Source of the DNA: Chlorokybus atmophyticus
Taxonomy: Eukaryota; Streptophyta; Chlorokybophyceae; Chlorokybales; Chlorokybaceae
NCBI GenBank assembly: GCA_009103225.1
Contig: RHPI01002533.1
Span: 1,285,692-1,349,691, forward strand
Direction: 5' to 3'
Length of the DNA: 64,000 bases
In this document: positions 1-10,355 of the stretch, in pieces
Layout: every line of letters begins with the position of its first letter
How positions within the stretch are numbered: position 1 is the first letter of the stretch
Notes under the pieces: generated by a model
What the model was told of the DNA's origin: nothing
The model's database searches: none
Seen by the model: the letters and a program-made list of their open reading frames with translations, nothing else
Made by a program: the position numbers and the translations under genes

Positions 1-1741
1 GTTGTCTGCACCTCTCAAAGCAGCACGAGACCGGACTCGCCACTACCAGAGAGCCTGCAGTCCGAAGATGCCGACAGCTCCGAGATCTACCGCACAGTTG
101 TACTACTGGAAGAGAAGCTTCAACATGTAACGGGTGACTATGAGAAGGTACAACTGCACCCTGCTTACGTCAAGTGTTAACGACTTCTGTCTCGTACCTC
201 TTGTGAACAACTCCAGTTGAATTCGAAGCTGCCATATTGCCAATGCCACTGCATGCTGGTTCTGATGCAATGTTAGAGTCCTAGAGGTGAAATGCATGTC
301 TTGCTTGCAGGTATTGCACCAGAACGCCACCTTGGAGATGGAGATGCGTGTGCTGCAGCGACAACTGCAGCGGGCTGCACCGAACCACAATGCAGGTGAG
401 TCGACTATCAGGTGCCAAGAAGCCGATCGAGCCTGGCCTTTCAACGGTATGATTGAGTGCTTGTTGTCAAGACTAGAGACTTTGATGCTCTCATCGGGCT
501 CCTTCTGCCAGGTTCTGCACGATCACGCGTGTTGAGGCCGCTGCGTGGTGGCACAGCAAATGAAAGGCCAGCCAGCAAGCAATTGATAGGATGCAACTCT
601 ACAACGAGTTTCCATTGCAGCTGGCTCACTGGCTGGCGTGCGCAGTAGCAATGGCTGTCAGTAAATTGAGCTGCACTATCAGTCCAAGTGAGCAGCTTTT
701 GACGACCATTGCAAACAGGAACTTTAGCTGGTGTTGCTTGTTTGCAAAGGGCAACACAAGCCATGAACGGATGAGTGCATGCACCGCAAGTGATCTGCTA
801 TCAAGTCGCTTGCATTGAATATGGTGCTTGTATTATAACGTACTCTCAACTGAAGATATACCTTATCACAAAGGTTGTACATCCTGTGCTTACATGATGA
901 GTTAACACGATGTTGCATCATATTACATAACATGATGTTGCATTACTTTACTTAACGCAAGCTAGCGCGTGCGCGCTCACAGCCGACACCTTGCGACAAT
1001 CTCAAGAAGATGCAATTACCATGTCAATACCCATGCTTTCCATTACTCTACACAAGCTCGCTTGATACATGTTATGCAACCTGACATGAGAGCGACCATG
1101 GTAACTTCTATTATGCATCATACCAAATGCATAATAGATCATCCCCCCTCATTTATAACATATGAGTACACTTCATTGATAAAGTCAATACGTAGATTGG
1201 TATGTGCACGCATAAAGAGGAGGGGTGGCAAAGAGGTTTCATGATCGTTGCGTCACTTTCAGTACATAATGTGCACTGCACCTTGTGATTTATGTAGTTT
1301 CTGTACATGTGTTGCTAACGACATAACGTGATGTACACAATAGTAACTTTCATGCAATGCAAATAATGTATGGCAAATAATGCTGTCAATTGAAGGTGTG
1401 TGGCATAACAATAACAATCAACTGCAGTGGCATTTCATCTCATTATATCAACATCCCAAAAGGTCAAGTGCTAGTTGAGAGTCACACTTTTGTAACATTA
1501 TGTATCTAATGTTGGAGTGGTTCTTAAGTCGTATTGTCATAGGTTTTTGATCTGTTGAGACCATGCAATAGCGAGAGGATGGAAGGGAGCGATCCCCCCA
1601 GCCCAACAGCATTATGGTCCATAATTTATGCAACCCATCAAGTCACATGTTATTGATGTGTCGTTTCCCCAAACAGCAGTGAACCGGCACGCGCAGCTCT
1701 TACAGAAACTGGAGCGCAGGTGGGCACAGGTGAGGCGGTGA
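1..1741 (+). CDS. 3' part of a coiled-coil protein gene (partial at window edge)
   Basis: Three exons can be joined: 1-147 (frame 1, open from the edge), 311-395, and 1677-1741, ending at TGA 1739-1741. The phases agree: 147 ends in phase 0 and 395 in phase 1. The encoded C-terminal stretch is rich in L, E, Q, R and K with heptad-like spacing (VLLEEKLQHVTG, EMEMRVLQRQLQ, AQLLQKLERRWAQ), so a coiled coil is likely. I do not recognise the family. The last intron (396-1676) is long for this region and AT-rich. An alternative last exon, 512-648, also splices in phase 1 and ends at TAG, but its product is not coiled-coil, so I prefer the distal end. The 1677 acceptor is a tandem NAGNAG site. The N-terminus lies outside the window. 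Confidence 0.55.
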
Positions 1742-1999
1742 CTGAGGGGATCGTTATCTGCTTCATCTCCTTGGCAGCGGCGGCGGAGGAGGAAGAGGCC
1801 GCCCACCCGAGCTGGGAGAGTTTGGATTGACTTGATGGCACCGTTGCACAGGAGGATCTCTCTTGCGGCTGCTTTCGCTGTTCCTCCAGCTGCTCAAAGC
1901 AACTGTTGTGGCAAACAGCAGCTGAAGCACTGAAGCGCTGAAGAGCAAGCTTGAGGGAGGAGATTGCGAGCTTGGGAAGCTTGTGGGAGCAAGCTCAGC

Positions 2000-4603
2000 A
2001 TGGAGCAGCAGCAGCGATTGCGGCCCAGGGCTGCCGTGGTGGTGCTGGGCGACTTCGGGCGCAGCCCCCGCATGCAGTACCACACGCTGTCGCTCGCCGA
2101 GCAAGTAAGCTGGCCATAATTCGTCAATGACTATACGTATAAGGTTGTGGCATTGCTGTTTGAGCAAATCCAAGCATACGCCAGGTCATGTTACTGATAG
2201 CAAACGACTGTGCTGGCTGTGTGTGTGCCAGCATTCGGATTGTGCCTGGGTTGTTTACTCGAAACATCGCATTGCAGATGAAATGCGTTCAACATGGCGG
2301 GTTTGTGTTCGTTTCTTTACAACCTTAGTGAATGTCGTTGCCAGATTGGCATGTATGCATACAAGTATCGCCGCAGCTGACCAAATGTTGTCGTGTGCAG
2401 GCTGGGTACAGCGTGGATGTGGTTGCATATAGAGGTAAGCATAAAAAGGGCACGCTTGCATAGGTAAGATTACAGTGACACTGCAGCATGTTTAGACATA
2501 GCCACCCAAGTGATGCCACTCAAACTTATCTTGCCTGAAGCACAGCCTGTTTATGTCCCATTCAAGCAACAAGCTGTTGATGTTCCAGTTCGTAAGTACC
2601 CTGCATTGCAGGGTCGGATCCTGCTCAAGCTATCATCACACACCCGCACATCAAGCTACACCTTGTGGTATGAGCCTTGTAGAAGCTGCAGCTTGGCTTA
2701 TGTGGGGTATCTATTGTGCCATGGTCGCAATGACGATTGCTTATCAGCAACTTTTGCTGAACAGCCGCCCCCTATCACGGACAGATTGCCTCGCCTGTTA
2801 CGTACCCTGTGTATACCGATCAAGCTGTGTACACAAGTCCTTTATTTGCTGTACTTCCTGTTGCTGCGGATACCCAGACCCGATATACTTCTTGTACAGG
2901 TATAAAGCCATTGCCTACCTCTTTGTGTCTGGCGCGTGCTTGTCTCAAGTAGTGTGACCAGCCTGCAATTGTTTCTGCATGCATGCCTGTTCAATCGCCA
3001 TCCTGGCCAGTTATGTGCGCATATGCGTGCAGAATCCACCAACCATCCCAACATTTTCGGTTGCTCAACTGGTGTGCGCGCTTCGCAAGTGTCGCCTTGT
3101 AATTGACTGGCACAACTTCGGGTACACGCTGCTCGGGATGCAGTGGGGCTCACAACATGGGCTTGTAAAGTTTGCACAAAGGTGAGCTTCTGTCCCCTGT
3201 TGTAGCTTGGATTGATACAGATAGTTGAGCTGGAGTGGTCGTTCATGTACTGTCGACAGGTATGAGAAGAGGTTGGGGCAAAGAGCACATGCGCACCTCT
3301 GCGTCACGCATGGGATGCAAAGTGAACTTGCTCGTAATTGGAACATCTGGTGAGTGCACACATAAGCTCAGGCCACTTGCGACCGAAGTTGTGTTTGGGT
3401 ACAACTTGTAAACATAGGTTGCTTTGGTGCTCGCAGCGCTGAGGTGCTGTATGACAAGCCTCCGAGTATTTTCCACAGAGCTACTTTGCAAGAGAAGCAC
3501 GAGGTGCAGTTGGTGTAAATACACACGTGCAGCTTGTCATACATGTTGGTTATTAATGTTGTGAGTTGCATGTGAGCAATTTTGTTTGCAAACCCGCAGC
3601 TTTTCCTTCGACTTCATAAGTCAATTGCTGCTGGATACGGCACAAAGGACTGTTTCACGCGGCCCATGGAGATGCAGTCCTTGGACGTAGATGAAGAGAC
3701 ATTTCTGACAACTGCCACAGTCCAGCCTGACGGAGCAAAAGCTGTGACCCTCAAACGCGACCGTCCAGCCGTCATCGTGAGCAGCACCAGCTGGTACGTG
3801 TGTACCAGTATGTATAGAATGCAACTCATCGTCTGATTGCATCATACTAGTGTGGATTGAAGCATATTGTTGCATGCGCCATGTTAATTGGGGGTGCGTG
3901 TGCAGGACAGCGGATGAAGACTTTGACCTTCTGCTGGAGACTGCTGTTATGTACGACCAGCGTGTTGCGATGGGACTTGGCGAGGTTCAGGGCATTGAAC
4001 GCTCGCCCTCTCATCACGAGGAAATGCACCTGCACATGAAAGACGAATCCAGCACGCTGCCAAAGTTGCTGATCCTGATCACAGGCCAGTGTCCATGTTG
4101 CACGTGAACAGAATGGTTATGTTCAACACCTGCACTGCGTGAGTAGACACGCCTCATTCTTTGCTGCAGGTAAAGGCCCTCTACGAGCAGAGTTTGAGAG
4201 CAAACTGAAGAGGCTTCGCCTTCGCCGCGTGGCTTTCCGTACTTTGTGGGTGTCCGCTGAGGAATACCCGCTGCTGCTGGGCTCGGCTGACTTAGGAGTC
4301 TCTCTGCACTCATCCTCATCTGGCCTGGACTTGCCCATGAAGGTGGTCGACATGTTCGGCTGCGGTCTGCCGGTGTGCGCCTTCAACTATCAGTGCATTG
4401 GCGAGCTCGTGCGCGACCATCAGAACGGCCTGCTGTTCTCCTCCTCAATGGGCCTTCTTAGCTGCTTCATGAACCTGCTGCGCGGTTTCTCGTACGGCAA
4501 CTCGCAACTGGACAAGCTGAGGAATAATGTGCTGAACAGCGGCATGGCTCGCTGGGAAGATGAGTGGGCCCAAAAAGCAATGCCGTTGTTCCAGACTCAG
4601 TGA
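2000..4603 (+). CDS. ALG1: ALG1 chitobiosyldiphosphodolichol beta-1,4-mannosyltransferase
   Basis: GT33-family enzyme that adds the first mannose to GlcNAc2-PP-dolichol on the cytosolic ER face in N-glycan precursor synthesis. Exons: 2000-2104, 2401-2434, 2612-2667, 2765-2899, 3033-3181, 3260-3349, 3437-3503, 3600-3793, 3906-4084, 4170-4603; 480 codons plus stop, close to the family length. Family signatures are in order: VVVLGDFGRSPRMQYH near the N-terminus, RPDILLVQNPP, LVIDWHNFGYT, HLCVTHGM, VLYDKPPSIF, a central VSSTSWTADEDF, and the C-terminal LLGSADLGVSLHSSSSGLD / KVVDMFGCGLPVCA block. The end of exon 7 may instead be 3512, adding three residues in frame. The intron at 4085 appears to use a GC donor. 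Unlike the human and yeast proteins, no hydrophobic N-terminal anchor precedes the first motif, and an in-frame stop lies just upstream (about 1952). Confidence 0.95.
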
Positions 4604-5061
4604 TTGGGGCACCTGCAGTATAATAATGCACTCACTCTCGAGGTTTGTATTGTTGTTATTCATCGCTGCTGCGCTGACATACAGCACATCGTTAAGGATC
4701 TAGACTCTAGGTCATGTACCACATGCACATGAAGTGTGCAGCAGTCACAAGCACGCAACTGTGCGCAAGCATGTTGCTGGTGGTGTATGCGCTTCCAGAT
4801 GGTATCATCACGCAAAACTGGTCTATATACATTCTTTCTACCCACCACCAAATGCATTGCACTTGAATGCGTGTAACATTGCGTCCTTTAAAGCATGTCT
4901 GTCACATGCTTCCTTTACATTGAGGACTGTGCGGGTTGCACGCCTCATACCAAGATGATTAGCTTCAACATGTTTGGTGGCATAGAAGGCCCATGCGAGT
5001 GTACTCAACAGAGCGGAGCAGACTGCGTCTCCAAGCACAGTTTCTTGTACATTACATGCAG
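4604..5061. other. Intergenic, ALG1 to kinesin fragment
   Basis: This is the ALG1 3' region followed by AT-richer DNA. An open frame from 4895 has no recognisable product. I looked here for upstream kinesin motor exons (P-loop, switch motifs) and saw none. Confidence 0.5.
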
Positions 5062-5398
5062 GTGTGCTGCTGTTCTCCTGCGCCATATAACGTCATTGAG
5101 ACCGTGTCAACTCTGCGCTTTGGGCTGAGGTTGGTGTTGTGACGAAAGGCAACCGCTACAAGCAGGGAAACCATAATCAAATTTCATTTAACGTCATGTC
5201 ACGCAAGCAGTGCGACCGTTCACTGTGCGCAGGGCCAAAAACATCAAGAACAAGCCCACTGTCAACACTAAGCGCAGTCGTGCAGAACTTGAGATGCTTC
5301 TGCACAAGGCACAGATAGAATGCAGTCTTTTACGAAGGAGGGTGCAACATTTTGAGATGTTGGGAGGNTTACAATTTGGAATGGCGATTTGCACATGA
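5062..5398 (+). pseudogene. Truncated kinesin motor-domain fragment
   Basis: Two exons, 5062-5129 and 5233 onward, join in phase 2. They encode the end of a kinesin-1-type motor: CCSPAPYNVIETVSTLRFG, then RAKNIKNKPTVN, then a short stretch typical of the neck and coil start. This is the last beta strand/alpha6 segment that follows switch II in kinesins. No upstream exon carrying the ATP-binding P-loop, switch I or switch II is visible between ALG1 and here. Downstream the frame runs past an ambiguous base (n at 5368) to TGA at 5396-5398 with no stalk or tail. The intron is kept, so this is a DNA-level copy, not a retrocopy. It may be a relic, or one end of a gene disrupted by mis-assembly, given the n. 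Confidence 0.65.
5368..5368. other. Ambiguous base (n)
   Basis: This single undetermined base lies in the coding part of the kinesin fragment. It may mark a low-quality or joined position in the assembly. Confidence 0.9.
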
Positions 5399-6030
5399 GA
5401 AGAACATATTGCTTTGCATGCTTAGTGCAAATGGCGAGTGGCGCCAATGATGTGACTCTTAACATAGCATCCAAGGCCACCAAAATTTTAATGGTCTTAA
5501 GCCATCATGTTATGTATGTTATCTATTGTTTGATATTGCTACGCATATAACATATGCATGCAAATGTTTATAGTTACAAAAGGGCGATGCAATTGCAGCC
5601 TGCAATCATTTTGTTTTTTAAAAAGTTATGGGTACAAGATCTTCAAGCTTGTAAGCTCAACATCACGGCTGGTAACACGTCTCCACCAATAATTCAAGCA
5701 CATAACACATGTGTAATGCAACCCATTGTCGGCGGAAATGCTAAAATTGCATGTTGCACATCTTGCATTGTGATCCATTCCTTTCACATCATACAATAAT
5801 ACGTAGTTATAATTCTTACGTCGAATATGTTGAAAACGTAGTACTTAATATGCAAACGTAGTACTTAATATGAAAATGTAGTAATATGTATAAGAAGGTA
5901 ATAACTTATCACGATTGTAGCATGCACTTCATGTGCATGTGCACATTGCTGTGAGTTTTAATGAGCTATTGCCGCCACAAACCGCCTGCACATAAACCAC
6001 TGTCAGCCTCATCCCATTATATTCCTCAAG
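5399..6030. other. AT-rich intergenic with short tandem repeat
   Basis: No coding signal is visible. A 20-bp unit containing ACGTAGTACTTAATATG occurs twice in tandem (5834-5873), followed by a degenerate partial copy. Confidence 0.6.
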
Positions 6031-6192
6031 ATGATGCCTTCAGCGAGGGAGGCCGTGTGTAGACTGTTCCGGCGGGATCCCTACCGTACTCCGCAGTACT
6101 TTACGCGTGTCCACGTCGCCGTCGGCGTTGTGGTCGGCATCATCACCCTGCGCCAGCTCTCTATACATACATGCGCCGCAGCACCGTACTAG
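6031..6192 (+). CDS. Small ORF with one predicted membrane segment (53 aa)
   Basis: An ATG-ATG start at 6031 opens a 53-codon frame to TAG at 6190-6192. The N-terminal half is basic (CRLFRRDPYRTPQYFTR), then VHVAVGVVVGIITLRQL is hydrophobic, as in small mitochondrial or plastid membrane proteins. It ends 80 bp before the MsrA ATG on the same strand. It could be an independent short gene, an upstream ORF in the MsrA leader, or chance. I do not recognise a family. Confidence 0.3.
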   Translation: MMPSAREAVCRLFRRDPYRTPQYFTRVHVAVGVVVGIITLRQLSIHTCAAAPY

Positions 6193-6272
6193 TTGTTGTC
6201 GTCGTCGCTGTTTCTCTCTCTGTCACGCTTGCTGCTTTTTCAGCGAACTACAGCTTAGCTAACGACCCAGGC

Positions 6273-7460
6273 ATGGCGCAGAACGGCGGCGCTGCTGGGC
6301 TGAAGCCCGCCACCTTCGGTGCGGGCTGCTTCTGGGGTAAGTGATGGTTTTGGAACTGTGTAGCAGCTATACGGTAAGTGCAGCTGTCGGTGACGTGGGT
6401 TGCATGCTTGCTTGTGCTTGGTATCTCAAACTTTGTGGTGTGCGAGTTTGTATGTCGGATTGTTACAGCGGTTGTCATGGTCGCTCACAAAATAAGTGTA
6501 GTTATGGTTGTAGATGAAAGCATGCCTTGCATGCAGGTTACATAGTGCTGAGTCGCTTGAGCACTTTCTTGTTCTGTCAATGCGTGGCCTTTGTGACACT
6601 TGTTCACTGCTGCTAGGCGTGGAGCTGGCGTTCCAGCGTATGGAAGGCGTGGCTGAAACGGCTGTCGGCTATATGGGCGGCAGCAAAGACAACCCCACAT
6701 ACGAACAGGTGAAACTAGAACCACAGCGGTCTTCACGGGATCCTCTTGCCCAAGTTTGTCGCTGCCTCCTAGCTTGCCTTCTATAATCTTCAACTGTTCA
6801 GGTGTGCACGGGGAAGACCGGTCATGCTGAGGTGGTGCACATAACCTATGACCCGAGCGTGGTGCCGTACAGGGCGTTGGTGGACAAGTTCTTTGAGATT
6901 CACGACCCCACCACGCTGAACCGCCAGAAGAATGACGTGGGCTCGCAGTACCGCTCTGCTATCTTCTACCATGACGACTCTCAGAAGGCTGACGCCGAAG
7001 CTGGCCTGTAAGTGCACACCCTGGTCCAGTTTGTTTGCCATAACAGCTTCGTTCGTATTGGATTGGATTGTTGTTTGCCAATTGAGTACCACATCGTAGT
7101 CAACATGCGCATGTGCATATTGGATTGGGATTGTTGTTTGCCAGTTGAGTACCACATCGTAGTCAACATGCGCATGTGCATACAAGTGCATGGATGCGGG
7201 TGCAGCATGTGCAGCACTCGTATATTGTGGAGCATACAGATGTGCATTGTAAGCTTGCCGCTTGCAAGTCAGCCAGTGTGATGATACTGGGATTACTGTG
7301 CAGAGCCAATGCGCAAAGCCACATTCGCGGCATTATCGTGACAGAAGTTACTCCTGCCAACACCTTTTACAAGGCGGAGGACTATCATCAGCAGTACCTG
7401 GAGAAGGGTGGCCAGTGCTCAAGAAAGGGAGATACCACTCGTATCAGATGCTATGGCTGA
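6273..7460 (+). CDS. MSRA: Peptide methionine-(S)-sulfoxide reductase MsrA
   Basis: Reduces methionine-S-sulfoxide in proteins and free Met(O), using thioredoxin-type reductants. Exons: 6273-6336, 6617-6708, 6802-7007, 7304-7460, phases consistent, 172 aa. Diagnostic motifs: the catalytic GAGCFWG near residue 18, then [61 protein letters not shown], and the C-terminal [16 protein letters not shown] with the likely resolving cysteine. No transit peptide precedes the catalytic motif, so a cytosolic form is most likely unless translation starts upstream. A pyrimidine-rich AG (6244) just before the ATG could be the 3' end of a leader intron. Intron 3 carries a tandem duplication. Confidence 0.95.
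7057..7181 (+). repeat. Tandem duplication (about 62 bp x 2) inside MsrA intron 3
   Basis: Copy 1 (7057-7118) and copy 2 (7119-7181) differ by one inserted G and one substitution. Both start ATTGGATTGG and end CATGCGCATGTGCAT. This is a recent local duplication within an intron. Confidence 0.9.
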
Positions 7461-10355
7461 GCATAGTGTACTGGCATACGTGTACAGTAGGTTGTGTTGG
7501 CAGCCAGTTGTAGGTTGCAACTTGTATTCCTTCTTGTGCAGTGTTGTGCAATAATAAGCAGACCTACAGCTCAGCGCTAAGTAGCCATATGCTGCATGTT
7601 GTCACAAGTCAATTGGGCTCTAAACATATGGCATTGTTTAGGTCACACTTGCCGTCTGGCTAAGTGCCAACTAGAGCATGCCTCACACTCCAGGTACATA
7701 ACCGCATCAATGCTTCACGACACAGCTTGGAGAACCCTGCAAAAGACTTCACACGCTACTGCGCAACTTATCCTTGTTTGTTGTCAACTGTTTCAGGCAT
7801 CGTCAATTCTTGATTCACTTGTCTATCTTGTGAATGTATATGGAGGGCAACTCCACAACAGCATCATTGAAACGCCACGCTTAGCCGGACATTACAAGCG
7901 CCTGCTGTGCAGGTGGTGACTCCCTACCCTCTCCCGTGCCCTGTCTGTTGCCTGCCTGCTGCTGCAATGCACGTCTAGGTTACTGTCCTAGAGAGCTTGG
8001 TTGTTGTATGGTTTGTATAGGTGGCTACATGCAATGTGGCGTATGTATGCTCATGCACAAAAACATGCAAAGGAAGGCAACATACAACATGCAGGCAGTC
8101 ATTATTGTTCGATAGTTTACCACCGCGCTAACCTGGTCTACCTTCACTACTAACGCTACTAACACCACCCAGTGTCCCAGCGTTGCTCTGAGCCCCTTTG
8201 CGTTGCTAACACATTTTCTGCGTGTGGCCTGCTAGCACACTGCTTTGCACCCTCTTGCTTATCAATTATATGAATCCTCCCGGTTCCTTGCATCGTAGCG
8301 CCTTGTGCTCGCAAATGGCAATACGGTGACCAAGGTGGTCACATTGCTATCGAGCTTAGGGCACAGGTTTTAACTCCGTTGCGTGCGGATGGGCGGAGGT
8401 GCGACTGTGCTTTATGTAAACAAGTCTAAAAGTCGCACTATGGATGCATGTGCAGTCTTGCACGCGTAGCGCAAGGGACCATGATCTCTTGCCGGTACGG
8501 TGGCAATAGCCGGCACACGGACAGCCATGTAGATCATATGTAAAACAAGAATTGAAAGAATGTAATCCCGTGCGTAATGATGAATAGACTACCTGTTACC
8601 TCTCGTACATGCACACACATTGTGATTGTGGTTGTCATGGTACTGTGTGTAATCTACTTGCCGGTTGCCTTGAACTCTCATACCGTATACATATGATACA
8701 ACTTATTTGTAAAGTCTCACACTACACCAGCATCATTGGTTACATACGGCGTGCGGCGTTAACTGGTTTGCATTGCCTCTCCTACACTCACAAGATATTT
8801 TCATGCACACCACTATGGTTATGACATTCGACTCAACAGTGTCATCTGCTACGCTACTTAACCATGTTTTTGCGATTAACATTGCATGTGCGATTGTTTT
8901 TCTTAATGGCCTCTTTATAACGATTTGTACAGTGCTTGCATGCATATTGCAAACCGTAACGAAGCCATATGCGGCTATGATTATTCGCCCTCATGGAAGC
9001 TGGCTCATTGCATGATCGGGTACGGACTTGGGGTGTAGTGGGATATATAGGGATGTCGCAAGCTCTTCCACCGGTGATGAGTGCTTTATATGTGTTATGT
9101 GTAGGGGCTTGGGGCAGCCCATGTGACTACTTTGTGGTATGTGCTGAACTTTTGCTTGTGATTGCCAACACGCGAGCGTCATTGCCATATAAAGTTATAC
9201 ATGCTTCAGCATTGTATAATCAATATTTATTTGACAAGTAGTGTTCACAACGCTACGCATACAGACCTAGACATTATTCACATCAAAACATCCACGTCAT
9301 GCACTGTGTGTGATATGTCATATCTGCAATATAATTTGAGTGGACTAATGCTTGCAACATGTATACTTAACAAACGGTCAATATTGAATTCACTTAAGTA
9401 AAAGTAATGTAATAAACTTTTTAATGCAAGGTCCTTGCACACCATATGTGTGAGAGTGTACGCTTATGTTCAATGCAATATTGCACATGAATTGCAATAT
9501 GTGCCATATATCAACTATATCGGAACAGCATGGACGAAGCATTTATTGTTATCACATACAGTACATGCTAACAATACGATACTATGATATCGGTTTAAAA
9601 TACGCAATTTCCCTTATTAAATGTTTAACTTTCAGAAACGGTTGCAAGGACCATGGGTATTATTGATGCTTGACCTTTTGCTGCTCGGAGAAGTGTGCTT
9701 GAGGCATTGCCCAAGCAAGGAGGGGTGAAGGTATTTGATTTTTGATATAAGTTGAGCAGCTCATTTGAAAAGCTAGACGACACGTGTGGCCATTTCCACG
9801 TGTCCTGCACCCAGGCTTCCGTCGCGTCTCTGGCCAATCAGAAGGCTGCTTGAGCTTGGCACCCAATCACAGACGTCTAGACGCGTAACCAGGCGACCTG
9901 CGAGAGCAGGCGTCGATATCGCGCGAGCCAACAACCTCCTCTTGCCGGCGCATCTACCGTCGAATACCGGCGCGGCTTCAGCATCCAGTGGCTCACAATG
10001 AACGAGACGCCGTGTTGGTATTTCGTGCATTGCGCAGCCGTCGCCCACGATACCGACCGCTTCAGTGCCGTAACAAACTTTGCTGCTTGTGCCAGCTGGC
10101 AGGCAGGACGTGGCCGCCGCATTGGGCGGACGAGTGGGCGGGCGAGGAGAAGCAGGCGGAGCAGGACGACGCCAACAAGTACAAGGGGGAAGGCTTCATT
10201 GTGCGAGGAGACAGACAGTTTTGTGACTGTTGTGCGTGTGGGTCTGCCCTGGGCTTGTGGCTGGAGGCTGTGAGGACCGAGGCGCAGTGTGCTGGGCGGG
10301 ACAGCTTGATTGGCTGGGTGGAGCATACCACCGCCGCCGCCTTTAGGGCGCAAGG
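7461..10355. other. Gene-poor region, MsrA to DnaJ
   Basis: It is mostly AT-rich with no recognisable product on either strand. Open frames around 7596-7919 and 8609-9401 have no family features and read like random sequence. Composition turns GC-rich from about 9780, with CCAAT-type boxes near 9833 and 9862 and an inverted one near 10305, consistent with an upstream region for the DnaJ gene. A 123-codon frame (9988-10359) contains a hydrophilic stretch (WADEWAGEEKQAEQDDANKY) and overlaps the DnaJ ATG. I cannot decide whether it is real. Confidence 0.5.

Noticed and set aside
512-648. Alternative last exon of the first gene, ending at TAG 646-648
   Set aside because: It splices in phase, but the peptide loses the coiled-coil character that 1677-1741 continues; kept only as an alternative.
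2510-2595. Open stretch (VMPLKLILPEAQPVY) that looked like an ALG1 exon
   Set aside because: Joining 2434 directly to 2612 gives the family sequence YRGSDPA...HPHIKLHLV in phase, so the stretch is intronic.
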